From Podospora bellae-mahoneyi (taxonomy: Eukaryota; Ascomycota; Sordariomycetes; Sordariales; Podosporaceae), in the NCBI RefSeq assembly GCF_035222275.1, contig NC_085882.1:3789501-3853500 (forward strand): DNA of 64,000 bases. Direction: 5' to 3'. Below, in pieces: positions 1 through 11,514 of this stretch. Position 1 is the stretch's first letter; every line of letters begins with the position of its first letter. The translations under genes were made by a program, and so were the position numbers. The notes under the pieces were generated by a model, which was given only the letters and a program-made list of their open reading frames with translations, ran no database searches and had not been told where the DNA came from.

Positions 1-972
1 TTCCTCTCCTGGGAATCGGTTGGGCGGGTTAAAGGCCAAACTAACCTCATCAGGCCAAACAGTAGTGTGTGATCGGAGAATGGTGATCAGGAGAGTGTCC
101 AGTACTGTATGCTGAAAGTTGTCTCGGGTCCCAGTAGTGATGTCACGAGGCTGGAGCCGAATCAATAGCTCCAACATCAATTCGCAACAATTACCACTAT
201 GGAGAAAGGTCGCGGCAAGGTGAAGAGGGTTGATTTTAACATACTGTCGAGTCTAATCACCCTTGCTGCTGCAGCATAAACCTAACCCGAACTTCGAGTG
301 TCGTTGCTCGAAATGAATCTTCGGCGTCCCAGTCACGCTCAACAAGCTACACAGCTTCAACTCACAACGTTCTGAGCGGCACTATGGATACCGTGAGGTT
401 GACCAAACACAATCTGAATCCAGAGCCGGACCTGCTCGGGATTGGGAGTTAGTTCGATTGTGATCTGCAGTAAGTCATCAAGATGTGGTCTTGATTCGAA
501 CTTTCTTTTCATTCTGACGGCCCAGCGTGATACAGTGTTTTGCTTCACCCTCCTCAACAGATTCTTGACTTGGACCTTTTGGAAGAACCTTGCTGGCTCC
601 GGAATAGGAATGTCAATTTAGGCATTCTTGCTAGAAATTACAAATGTTGTTGTGGGAACAGGCTTTTCGGATTCTTCAGGTTCAACTTCAATTCAATGCA
701 AAACTTTAATAAATCATTCTGGGCCAAGGCTTTTACTTTGTATTGCGGAAATCCACGGTCAAGGCAAGTGGAGAAAGCCCTGGGTGTCAACAAAAGAGGT
801 CTTCTTGGGTAGTTCTTTGTACTAGGTATCTTACAACTTTATGAAACCAAGCATCATCCTACGCCCTCTACTCAAACTTTGACTCTAAGGAACATCAGAT
901 AGGCGTCTTATTTCCTAGGGAAGCTACCCTCAGCCACAAGACACAGATCTGGTCCTCTCTCGGTCCACCACT
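1..972. other. Gene-free left edge
   Basis: No convincing coding sequence is seen. Short open frames near 540-825 have no recognisable motif, and overlapping frames are equally open, as expected by chance. It probably holds the 3' flank of the HET-domain gene and unrelated intergenic DNA. Confidence 0.5.
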
Positions 973-3250
973 TTACACCAACAAGACATCCCTCAACTCA
1001 GCCCCGACAATAAAATCGGCAAACGTCACTCTCCCGACGGTCCTCTTGTAAAAGTACTCTTCAAAATATCCAATCCTGCGATAAGCTCCCTTCTCAGTTT
1101 CGACAACCACCAAACCTCCCCAGTTCGGCATCCCAATGTCCGGATCATGCACTGTCCGTTCGAACAATGGCATCAACAACACGTCCGCAACAGCAGTCCC
1201 GGAATCCCCTGCCCACCCATCCTCCCAAGCATCAAGGTTAACCGCAATCTTATCGGCATATGCCCTCGCAGCCGTGACCGTCACATTCGCCTTCTTTTCT
1301 TTCGAAACAACACCCTCAATGTCTGACTCCACGGTCTCAAAATCAACCCTCAAACTAACCCGATGAACCCTCCCCCTAATCACCAACGAGGCACTCTTCA
1401 CCGCCGCAAACCTCGCCTTAGCCATCACCGGCTCAGCCTCAGCCTTGAGTATCGTCCCATAAAACACAACCCCTTCTTCATTTTCATCATCCGCCTCAAA
1501 CGACACATTCGAGTCCGTCGACGCCCAGGACCAGCTAGGCCCAGTGTACACCCCGTACCGGGGCCTTATCCCGCTCGCCATGACAGACCAGACAAGACAG
1601 GCGGGCATGTCCTCCTTCCACAACCCAGCCACGTACGTCTTTTTCTGCTCCTGCTCGTAAATCGCCGCGATGGCGGACACGGCGGTGATCTTGTCGCCGG
1701 GAAAGGACAGCTTGCGGTTGGTGTAATCTGATACAATCCTCGACCATGGGGCGAGCGCTTGGCCGGGGACAATGGGGAGGTCAGGCGATAGTGGATCGGC
1801 GCGTTTGTTGGCGCCGGTCACGGTGGTGGCGACGACGTGGCGGCAGGACCATTCGAGGCCGGCGGTGGAGTAGTGGAGGGAGCGGACGGGGAGTTTACGT
1901 TCTTGGTAGGTCCAGCCGCGGGTGCGGATGGGGTCCAGGTCTTCGAGGCCGTAGCTGTTGTTGGCTTTGAGGAGGAGGGCGGTGGTGTTGGGGTTGGGGC
2001 TGCTCTTGGACGGCCGGAAACCGATTTGCACTGGGTGGACGGTGTCCTCGTAAAAGTAGATGGGGCGGTCTTGGAGGAATCCTTTGTGAACCGAGTCGGC
2101 GGAGGCGGCGTTTATGGTCACTGTGGAGTACTGGTAGATTTGGGCCATGGACTGGAGCTCGACTGCCAGGTCGTCGTTGTCGTCTTGGATGATGCAGAGA
2201 CAGTCAATCCAGAGATGGGGGATTGCAATGTTTTGGCAGACTGCAATGGCGTGCTGAATGGTGGGTGGAAGTTTGGCTAGCGGAATGCCTTTGTGATGGT
2301 CCTCGATATTCGCCTTGAGGGTACGCACGGGTTGTAAACCACCCCAGACGTAGCTCAGAGCCGCCCATCTAGCATGATTCCCGATATTCGGCACTGATTT
2401 CGACTCGACAAGGCGAATCTTGTTATCGATAATCGCCGCGACATCCAACAGCCTTGTAGGAACAAAACTGGATGGCTCTAGTCGACAGCTGACGTGGTGC
2501 AAGGTGCAGTCGTCAATCCACGCCTTGGCTTTGGAATAGGCCCAGTCGGACATCACACGAGTATAAAGGAGAGCTTCTAAGGCAGAATATAAGCTTAACA
2601 AGATCTTGAATCCCAAAAGTGAAATAACACGTACCCGGCAGCGGTAGAAGGGCATCGCCAGCGGGTGAATCCTCGTCATCACATCGAAACCTGGGCCAGC
2701 GGTACAAGAACTTGATTTTCCCATCTCGAACGCCAATAAACAGGTCCTTCCTTGGGCTCGTCCCCGCGCTTGCACTCTTTCCAACCTCCACATCGCTCGC
2801 CACAGCAGCATAAGTCGAGTATCTATGTGGGCGAAGGTGCCGTCTCTCTTGAAACACCGAACAGAGATAGCGAAACAGCGGACACTTCACCCCCGCTTTC
2901 CACATCCGTTTGTCTGACATGGAAAGACGGAGAATACACCGACCACCTTGACTGAAGGCGTGGACGGGCAGTCGATCTTCCAGAATGACGACGTTGCTGC
3001 AAAGATGGCAAGAGTGAGGCGCGTCCATGTGTTTAAGCCACGCGTCGTCCGGGTGGCTCTTGATGTCTTGATTCAGTCCCGAATCGCCGCCGTCGTCTTC
3101 CACATCGTCATCCTCACTGTCCTCGAGATGGGTGTCTTTTAGCCTGTCAGAGTTGTCCGGCGGTATGTCGAGGGCGCTTTTTTTGTGGGTCCACAAGCGG
3201 TGATCCCACAGACTGATGCCACACTGGGGCCTACTTGAGAGTGAAGCCAT
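973..3250 (-). CDS. HET-domain (heterokaryon incompatibility-like) protein, two exons
   Basis: Two exons read on the minus strand: 3250-2635 and 2576-973, separated by a 58-nt intron (donor GTACGT, acceptor TTAG). The joined frame is open and gives 739 residues. The start is the ATG at 3250. The HET domain begins near residue 275 with WAALSYVWGG, followed by LPPTIQHAI and the block HLWIDCLCIIQDD, then SMAQIYQYSTVTINAAS; these are the three conserved HET blocks. The N-terminal 205 residues are acidic (a Glu/Asp run) with a CHLC pair and no domain I recognise; the C-terminal half is the variable region typical of this family. HET proteins control non-self recognition and cell death after hyphal fusion in several fungi, but most members are uncharacterised, so the exact role is inference. 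It is not next to a NACHT/WD or other known het partner. The splice call is firm because phase and frame both agree. Confidence 0.88.
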
Positions 3251-3610
3251 CTCCTAGAATGAAGACGCACCGGAAATTCCAGACAAAGAGAGATGGAGAA
3301 CGGGTGGTGGCCTCGAGGTTGTGAGAAAACCGTGGCGCAGTTCCTAGCTCGGCAGATTAGGTCCAAAAAGGCCAACACCCAAACCCAACAAGTCGATGCA
3401 GCATGAACAGAACAAACCAATCAAACGGCCGTGTCACCACCAACAAACCAACAGATATTTATGCTGCATACGCCTAACTTTACCTAATTGAGTCCTGAGA
3501 GGATAGTGCTCACGATCTCAAATCCATTGATCCTGAATACAGCAGCCATATATTTCGTACTGCTGTAATTACCTAGACTAGGTACTTTGGACAACCAGAT
3601 CTTCTCGCAG
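3251..3610. other. Intergenic spacer
   Basis: A 360-nt gap between the HET-domain gene start and the stop of the next minus-strand gene. It should contain the HET gene promoter. No motif stands out. Confidence 0.5.
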
Positions 3611-6100
3611 TCACTCCTCCTTCGCCACAAACATGTCACCAACCCACCCGAATGCCCTGTTCAGTCTCCTCCCCATTCTCCTGGCATTCGTAAACGGAAT
3701 CTTCCCCCTAGGATGCGGCTGGTGAAACTGGATTCTCGTCTGCGATTTGCTGTCCAGCCTCTGGAACTGCCAGGCCGAGCCATAGAGCTTTTCAGCTGCG
3801 AACAGCCCAGTCGAGGTCATGGCGTGCACAAAGTCTTGCCAAGGGATTTCGCCTGGGGAGGAAGTCACACCGGGGTTGAAGAACAATGTACGGAAAACCT
3901 TGAGGGAGCGGGGGTCAACGGCGATGGTGGGCGCCGGCTCGGAGGCTTCGATAGGCACAGGAGTCGTCAAGGGAGCTGTCTGGTCAGACGACGGGAACCC
4001 CTTGGTTTTGGTCTTGGTCTTTGGCTTGGGCTCTTGTGATATCCTCTGGCCCGAGCTAGATCCAAAGTACAGCGTCGAAAGGGGTTTGCTCAGTTCCTCC
4101 ACACTGTCAACGGTCTCGACGGGCCCAACCTTCTTGTCCGCAGGTGTTTCTGTACTGGTCTGCGGAACCCACTCGGGGGTTCGTTGCAACACACGGCTTC
4201 CAGAGAAGAGAGCTCTGGCGGCTGTGCCCTCCAAATGCTTGCACCTTGAGTCCACAATCTTGTCAGCCGCCTGCCAGAAACGGTCTAGGTTTCCCTCTGC
4301 TTGCCGCAAAGCCTCCACTGTGTCTTTTGTTCGGCGTTTCTCAACAGGATAGAAGAAACGCTTTTGGGAGGTGCTGGCCAAGTCGGCTACAGGAAGCAAG
4401 TATTGCTCTTGAAGACCATGGATGATGTTCCCAAGCGGTTTGGCCCAGACCGCAAATTTCTGTTGAATCTCATCCAGCTGGTCCTCCTCTGCGTTCTCAA
4501 AGCTTCGCGCCCAAGGCTGGAATTGATCGAGCTGGCTGAGACACTGGCTGATAATGGAAGCATTACTGATCATTTCGGCAATACGAGATGAAACAAGATT
4601 CGCAGCTTCGGGTTCGGCTTCCAGAAAACGCTGTAGTTCATCCAGAATCAAGGGCATTCCAGCAAGAAACAATGTCCTTCCATTTTCCCATAGGGTGTTG
4701 AGGAGCCACAGCAGACGGCCTTCGACCGCGGTTCGCTTGGACTCGTTGACGGACATGATGGCTATTTTGGAAGTAGTGGCGTCGGGGGGCGGTTGGCGAA
4801 CAAATAGCCTGCGCAGCGGGGGGGAGGCAGAGACATTATGAAGCAGCTGAGACAGTGGACCTTTGGCCGCCTGGGTGAGAAAATAGCGAAACGTAAGAAT
4901 GTGGCCGAGGAGCTCTTTTGGCAGGTCTTCAGAGGGTGACAGCTGGCTGGCGTACTTCTCATGTAGGAGGCGTAGCTCTTTACCTTGACGTTGCAGTTCA
5001 GCGAATATTTCAAGCTCACAATAGGCTTCAACGATCAGATTGCCAACGACGCGTGCCCCTAAGATGTTCTGCCGACCTGGGCGAAGAGCCGGATGGATGT
5101 TGCCCTTGGTGTCCTTCAGCATCTCCTGTCTGTGGTCTTTGATGTCGTTTACCCGGTGGGCAAAATAGTCGGGGTCTTCTCTCAACGCCCATATGTGATC
5201 CTTGGCGGCGGATACCTTGGCCTCGAGCAGCAAGTCAATCCGCGCAAAGTCGATCCGGGCTGGGAGTCGATAGGGTGCTTCGGCGGCCATGACGGCAAGC
5301 GAGTCGAATCCGTTGGTCTCGATTTCCGTCTTGAGATGGGGTTCAGGTTGGATCTGGTAGGTATCGCTTGTCAAGGCCTCCACTGGTATATCACGAAGAA
5401 CGGCTTTGCAGAAAGCCAGCAGAAACTTCAGGATGCGCTCTTGGATCTCCAGCACGAGCAGGCCTTCACCAGGTAGAAACTGTTTTTGAGTATGCATCCA
5501 GTCGAACGCGTCCTCATGATCATCCCAGTTGATGACTTTGCCATAGCTGTCGACGTCGGTGGCGCCATTCAAAATCATGACATACTCGTTGAGATAGATC
5601 GGAACGATGGCGGTTGAGGTCATGCCCAAACGGATGGCGGTGATGTCGGCAGCGGCAAATGCGGAGGCATGATGGCGAGCCCGCGCATTGAGAAGGAGCA
5701 GGATATTCTTGGGCTTGCACAAGTCCTCCTGGTTGATGTAAGGCCACAGGTAATGGTCCCGGTATCTGGTCCCACCGCTGCGCAGCTGGCCGTTTTCTTT
5801 CCGAAAGGCATCAAAGTCCGGGCGGTGGATGGCAGCCATGCCAGGCCAACACTCAAGCAAGATCTTCAGCCTCTGCTGCCTGGACTTCTTCATCCATCGC
5901 TTCTGGATAGTGTCCTCATGCCGTATCACAACGTCGCGAAGAGCTGCGGATGTATCATGGATGGTTTGCGATCGCTCCCTGGCTTGCTTGCGGACAGCAG
6001 CTGGGGATTGGCAGATTGGAACGGGGAGACCGGGTCCAAAAAGCCGTGAAAAGCAAGCGGGATCATTGTAGTCAATCTGGTCGGGGTCGGAGTCGTCCAT
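3611..6100 (-). CDS. Large fungal protein of unknown function with a HicA-like C-terminal segment
   Basis: Uninterrupted frame of 829 residues. The frame stays open 57 codons further upstream but without an ATG; the ATG at 6100 (MDDSDPDQIDYND) is the likely start. No enzyme signature is seen in the first 740 residues, which are helix-rich and include LLLLNARARHH near residue 135 and YLWPYINQEDL. A low-complexity Lys/Thr stretch near residue 690 precedes a C-terminal segment (about 745-829) with WQDFVHAMTSTG, GSAWQFQ, FHQPHP.GKIP and RR.GRRLNRAFGW. That order (helix, glycine, GS-aromatic, strand with H.PHP, helix ending in G-aromatic) resembles the dsRNA-binding-like fold of HicA proteins; this is inference from pattern only. 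I believe filamentous fungi carry many paralogues of this type, all uncharacterised. No signal peptide or membrane segment is obvious. Confidence 0.8.
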   Translation of the reverse strand: MDDSDPDQIDYNDPACFSRLFGPGLPVPICQSPAAVRKQARERSQTIHDTSAALRDVVIRHEDTIQKRWMKKSRQQRLKILLECWPGMAAIHRPDFDAFRKENGQLRSGGTRYRDHYLWPYINQEDLCKPKNILLLLNARARHHASAFAAADITAIRLGMTSTAIVPIYLNEYVMILNGATDVDSYGKVINWDDHEDAFDWMHTQKQFLPGEGLLVLEIQERILKFLLAFCKAVLRDIPVEALTSDTYQIQPEPHLKTEIETNGFDSLAVMAAEAPYRLPARIDFARIDLLLEAKVSAAKDHIWALREDPDYFAHRVNDIKDHRQEMLKDTKGNIHPALRPGRQNILGARVVGNLIVEAYCELEIFAELQRQGKELRLLHEKYASQLSPSEDLPKELLGHILTFRYFLTQAAKGPLSQLLHNVSASPPLRRLFVRQPPPDATTSKIAIMSVNESKRTAVEGRLLWLLNTLWENGRTLFLAGMPLILDELQRFLEAEPEAANLVSSRIAEMISNASIISQCLSQLDQFQPWARSFENAEEDQLDEIQQKFAVWAKPLGNIIHGLQEQYLLPVADLASTSQKRFFYPVEKRRTKDTVEALRQAEGNLDRFWQAADKIVDSRCKHLEGTAARALFSGSRVLQRTPEWVPQTSTETPADKKVGPVETVDSVEELSKPLSTLYFGSSSGQRISQEPKPKTKTKTKGFPSSDQTAPLTTPVPIEASEPAPTIAVDPRSLKVFRTLFFNPGVTSSPGEIPWQDFVHAMTSTGLFAAEKLYGSAWQFQRLDSKSQTRIQFHQPHPRGKIPFTNARRMGRRLNRAFGWVGDMFVAKEE

Positions 6101-7793
6101 GATCTCTCCGTGTCTGACAGGGAAATTCTGATCAAAAAAGGAATTTGCTTGCGTTTGAAATGGGAGGAGAAATGTGCAGTCCGGCCCTAAATTAGTGTTT
6201 TCCCTGAGTCGCCTGTGCTGCAAACCAAACTGCGTCCGTTTGCATCGGTATTCATGCCAGTCATATTTCAAGACAATTCCAGCATTTCAAGAGGCCAATC
6301 AACTTGACCAGACTGTGGAAACAAATTCTTTTCGGCTTGCTTTCCTATCAGCCGGCCCTCCAGACCTACCTTATCCTCGGTAACCTTTTTATTTGACAGC
6401 CATCAACCACCAAAGGCAAGCCCACCAAAGCTCAGCAGCCCAGAAATTGCTGCACAGGTTGGGAGTGTCTTTGACAAGGGCTCAGAACATTAGTTTAGGC
6501 ATCATACAGGCCCTGAGGACGCATACTCTGTGGCCAATACCATTCCTTTGATAGCCGCGAGGCACTTGATTGCCTGCCTCACTTCCAACTACTGGCTCTC
6601 GACGCGCAGGTAGATCGTAATTGGGCCGTAGTGTGGCCGGTAGGTCATTTGACGTGTGATAGCGGTGCTACCTTGACTGAGGGACAATGCAGCTAGAACA
6701 AAATATCAAAAGGTCAGGGGCCGACCGAGAAAGTTATACAGCAGAGGGTTGTGAAGTGAGATATGATCGATGTGCTTGTCCAACAACAATCTGTTTGGTG
6801 GTGAAGTTTGCTACAGGCTTCATTCTCGTGGTGGGTGTCGTAGATAAACCCAGTGTGACATGAATCTTACATTAAGTGTTGACACACTTCCGGAAATTCA
6901 TAGTGTATTCAAGTCGCTCTCACAAGTGCGTCATCATGTGGTTTTGGACTGAAGTTAGGAATCTTAATGAGGTTGAAGTCATGTATAGATTATTAGCTTT
7001 AAATGGGAGAGACATGATCTGCTTGGCCAAGGTCAGGTAATATAAGGGACACGTGGTTCTGACCGGCCCATGCTTTAGTGACAGTCACATCAAGCCGAAC
7101 ATGTGGCTGACAAGTAATATAACTGCCTGCGCCATGTTGAAAGGGGCCCGGGTTTTGAGCAGAACACTTCCATTGAAGCTGGTATTGAGTACTTTCTGGG
7201 TCCTCTGCTCGTCGTGCTATCATTCATCCATCCAACCAGGTCGAAATCCAGATGATGTCTTCCCCTTCTCCCCGGCCCAATGCCATCCATGTCCTGTTTT
7301 TCCATCTCACGGCCGATGACCACTAAAAGCAAGCCCCACAGCCCAGTGTCCCAGAAACCGATGCGCATAAAAGGGTTATACATGAAGAAAGAAGAGCTTG
7401 AGAAAAAAAGACAACAAACAACTATGTACAAGGCTTTTCCCTTCCGATATCCCTGTCCGGCCTAAACAAGCGACCCTCCACTTTGTCCCTTTGCCAAGAT
7501 TGTTGTATCCAGCGAGGCGAGTTCCAGAGAGAAAAGCATATGACGGTTGCCGTACAGGTTTCCTTCGCAGGAGATGTTCTCTGAGTAAGGTAGGTAGAAA
7601 TAAAACATTTGAGGCATGATGTTGGCCAAGGTAGCGGATGGCAGTCCTGTCTTCATGTCGTAAAAAAATAGTGCAGCAGACCAGTATGCAAATAGGGGTA
7701 TCATAAAACAAGAGTAAAACGTGAAACAGCCGCCATCCGTCGTCAATGATGTGTGATGTTGGGAAAGATGATGGTTTTGGTAGAGATTGTAGT
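6101..7793. other. Intergenic region, 1.7 kb
   Basis: Lies between the 5' end of the 829-residue gene and the 3' end of the RasGEF gene. No open frame here carries a recognisable motif, and no tRNA-like B box was found by eye. Expected contents are the promoter of the left gene and the 3' UTR of the RasGEF gene. Confidence 0.45.
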
Positions 7794-10700
7794 TTAGAGG
7801 GGCGCCGATAAGCCTTGGGTGGCGGTGGTAGTACCACTATTGCTACGCATCCAAGCAAACATGCCGCTGCCTGTGACAGCCGGAGTGGGTGGTTCGACGG
7901 GGGTTCGGAGTTGTTGCACTTCGCGCGGCTCGAGAAGAAGACTCTTGCGATAGTGGGAAGCCTGCGTGTTGGCACCCGCCTTGTCCTTTTCGCGGACACG
8001 GTCGATCTGGCTGGACAGCCATTCTTGCAGGTCGGCCACCTCAGTCAGGCGGTAGGGGATTTGGAAGCGCTGCAGCTCGCCGATGCTCTTGGCCGTGCGG
8101 GTGTGCTTGTCAAAGTTGATGACCACCAGCCCAGTATCGCTGGTCTTGGTAGCAGGATTGCCAACATCGACAAAGGTGAGATCAGTCAAAAACATGCCCA
8201 GAAATGGCAGGCATGGAGGGACACGATCGTGAAGCCGGGCGCGAAGGGCCTTGTAGTTCTGGTTGAAGTCCACTGTGGATTGCAGCGACTTGAGCATCTC
8301 CTTGCGCTTGACGCTCACAGTGTCCCATGTCATCTTGAGGCGCTTGATGCTGGTGTCGGTGAGTGCGCAAGTGATGGCCATCAGGGCGTCGTAGTTATGC
8401 AGCGAGGAGCATTGGCTGGCAATCTTGATCCAGTGCTTGATGACCAACGCCCGTTTCTTGACCTCGTCGTACTGCAGGATGGTGTCGGCAACCAGGTTGG
8501 AGAGACCTGTGGTAAAAGCCGACATGGCCTTGACGTTGGGGGCACCAACTCCAGCAAGCTTGGTCCATTTGGATCCCAAGAGCTCCTCCGGCAGGATCGA
8601 GCAGAAGAGAGACATCTGCTTGATGGTAAGCTGGCGCGCAATCTCCAGAGGGTCAAAGTCCAAGATGGATGGGCAGCTGCCCCCGGCCTTCCAAGCAGTC
8701 AGGGCATTGGTCTGGCTTCTGGTCATGGCAGGCGCAGGAACTGGTGTCTCGGCGGGGATGTAGTGGGTGCCCGTGGCGCCTGATTTGCCCATGGATGACA
8801 CGAACCTAGGGACCAACGCACCATCGGCGACAGACACCTTCTCGGCAAGATCGACGAGGCGCTTGGCGGCCGAGGGAAGAATGGCCGCTAGTTTGACTTG
8901 GGCGAATTCCTTGATCAAGTCAAGGGCTTCACGGTCTGTCTCCTCCCTCCAGTGTGATTCGAGCCAGCCCTTGAAGACATTGTACGTGCGCAAGCGCACC
9001 GGGGCGGCAATGGTGCTACTTTCACCGACATAGTCGAAACGCTCAACGAGAGCCTGTGTAAGCGCTGTTGGAGTGCAAAAGAGCCGAAAGGTGAGATAAA
9101 AGGTCGAGACAAACATGGCATCGGGTGTCGACTCGTGGGTGGTAAGTCTCTCGACCAGGGCGGGAAGCGAGCCACCCGTGACCTGGCCCTCCTTGTTGAA
9201 CACCAGCTCGTGGGCAAACGTCTTCTCAATCAGTCTGGACTCGACATCATCCACCTCCTCGGCCTGGCTCGTGGTCTCGGTCGTGCTCAAATCGGAGAAT
9301 GACGGCTGGTTCCTTGGAGCTTGTGTGCTGTCGGGTGTGGTGGCACGCGTCGAGGTCTGCGACAGAATGCTGGACTCTGAATGCCGGCTGAGATATGTGC
9401 TACCCGAGCCCGAGCTCGAGGCGGTCATGCTTTCCGAGCGGAAGGAGCGGAAATCGCTTCCATTCGTGCTGGATGGCTCGAGGGGACTATAGGTATCCAT
9501 TGGGAGAGAGGCGGTTGATATTCTTGGTAGTGGTGGGAGGTCGGCACGGTTGTAGGACGCGGTCTGGACGACACTGGAGGCACGGTCACGCATCGGGAGT
9601 GATTGTGATCGCGAGTCTGAAGGCAAGAGATGCGAAACTGGCTGCTCGGTAATTGGCGAGGTGGCCTGCGGAACATCGGGAAGTGGCTTGTCGATCGAGA
9701 GCACGACAGACGGAACGGGAGCCGAAGATGTGACGGAAATTGCTGTCGACGCCGTTGGTGTTTCGGACACGGTTGATCCAGCGATGCTTGCCGACTCGGA
9801 TGGGCAGTACTTGGAGTCCTTCTCCTCCCGAACCAGCGTCAATGCTGAAAGGTCAAAGTTGACGCCCAGACTCCCATTGTCAAACTCGAACTCGAAGTCG
9901 CCGATTCTTTCGATCACCCATTTTGTCTTGGCCACACATTCGCCAGTGGCTTTGACGCAACCCGTTGCGGCGCACAGTAGCCGGCCATTATCCTGAGGGA
10001 CGATCACGTCTTCCTCCATGTCCAATGTGGCATTGGCGAGTATATCGCGCGCCGTGTGCACCAGCTCCTGGATACGGTCGTACATGGCCGCACGAGACTG
10101 CTCCAACACATCGATGACTGCCGCGTTGTGTGTGCGGACAACATCCACCACCACCAAAAGCTGCCCTCCCGATGTCGCCGACTGCTTGACGGCACGAGCA
10201 AGACTCGGCCTCGACTGCGACTGGAGATGTAGCCGCCCGATGAATGAGCCCAAGTGCGAGAGGAAAATATCGTGGCATGCGTTGAGCTTTTCCGACACTA
10301 GATTCTGCGAGTGCGCCAGGGGTGAGGGACCTGCGATGCTGAGACGATGAGATAGGGTGGAAGACGGGCGATGAATCTGGAGTGGGCCGACCTGAGACAG
10401 ACGGCGGGCATTTGTATTCTGTGCGCAAACTGAAGACAAACGGTTTTCGGCTGGGGTCAGACTTCGTGCCACGTCGCTGGCCGCGTACTGTGCCCTCTCG
10501 GCAGTCTCCCCGTCGTCCTCGGCGCGGGAACCTGCATCCGTTGCCGGGCCATAACCGGCATCAAAGTTGGATGACTCTGCTGGTGGCGTTAGTGGAACCT
10601 GGTTGTCCTCAGCTGCCGTTATGGCTGCGATTGTGGGCACCAGCGGCCTCCTCTCCTCTTCCAAGACGTCCAAGAACCTCACTCCCTTGGTGACAATCTT

Positions 10701-11514
10701 GAAGGCACGCAGAATCATTTCGTCCACCACTTCGTTGACCTCCTCCACGTTTCCCATGCGCTGGGCATCATGCAGCCGCCTAGCTGTCTTAACCAGGCAT
10801 GATAATTCTGACAATAGTGACTTCCGGTTTCGCCGTAGCCCATCGTATTGTTGCACGAGGGGTGATTCTCTTGTCAGACAGTGTGTACGCTCCTGTGAAA
10901 TTATTAGATGACACCATCCAGCAACAGCCCGATCACGGCGCCTGATAGAAACGTACCAATAAATAGCGAACACCGGCAATGATTCCCTTCATGAATTCCT
11001 GGTTTCCAAACATTTCGCTGTCATTCCCACACGTTGCCCGCATCATGTCCCAAAAGTTGAGCAGCGCCTTCAACAAGCTCCTCATCTCGTCAGGCTCGTA
11101 CGCCTCGCAGTAATTGGTAGGAAGCCACCCTCTCGCACCATTGACCAGCAGAGTGCCGTCGGCCCAGCCGTTGGTGTGAATCGAGTGGACCAGGACAACA
11201 TCGCCCTCGTTCAGCGGGAGGGTGACGGTGGAGTCGTTCACAATGTTTTCTGGCTGGAAGGGATAAAAGGCCCTCAGAAAATTATGAAAGATGGGCGGCT
11301 CGTTGGCCATTTCGATTTCCATCTGAACGTGCTCCTGCGCCTGCGTGTAGAGGTCCTCCTGGGATCCATTCGGGGTCGCTGGCGGCGTTATCTGTGATTG
11401 CGAATATGGGTCTGATGAGTCGACCACACTTGATCCATTGCTGCGGGTTTTCTGTATCGCCAAGGGGGCCACTTGTAGGCTTGATCTCGCGGGTTGGCTG
11501 TTCAGCATTGCCAT
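7794..11514 (-). CDS. Cdc25-type Ras guanine-nucleotide exchange factor (SH3 + RasGEF_N + RasGEF)
   Basis: Exons 11514-10957 and 10892-7794, with a 64-nt intron (GTACGT...CAG, phase 0), give 1218 residues. Domains: an SH3 domain at about 79-140 (RAFYPFQPE, LNEGDVVLV, NGWADG, GWLPTNY); a Ser/Thr-rich middle; RasGEF_N at about 740-870 (FVSTFYLTFRLF); and the catalytic CDC25 domain at about 930-1180 (LDFDPLEIARQLT, VIKHWIKIASQC, LHNYDALMAI, CLPFLGMFLTDLTFVD). Such proteins load GTP onto Ras at the membrane and feed cAMP and MAPK signalling. The 5' end is uncertain: the SH3 frame continues upstream to a stop near 11567 with no ATG before 11514, and an extra upstream exon is possible. Other frames at 11.6-11.9 kb on this strand are also open (see findings). 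Confidence 0.9.

Noticed and set aside
7815-8783. A 322-codon open frame on plus opposite the RasGEF catalytic domain
   Set aside because: Antisense shadow of a conserved domain.
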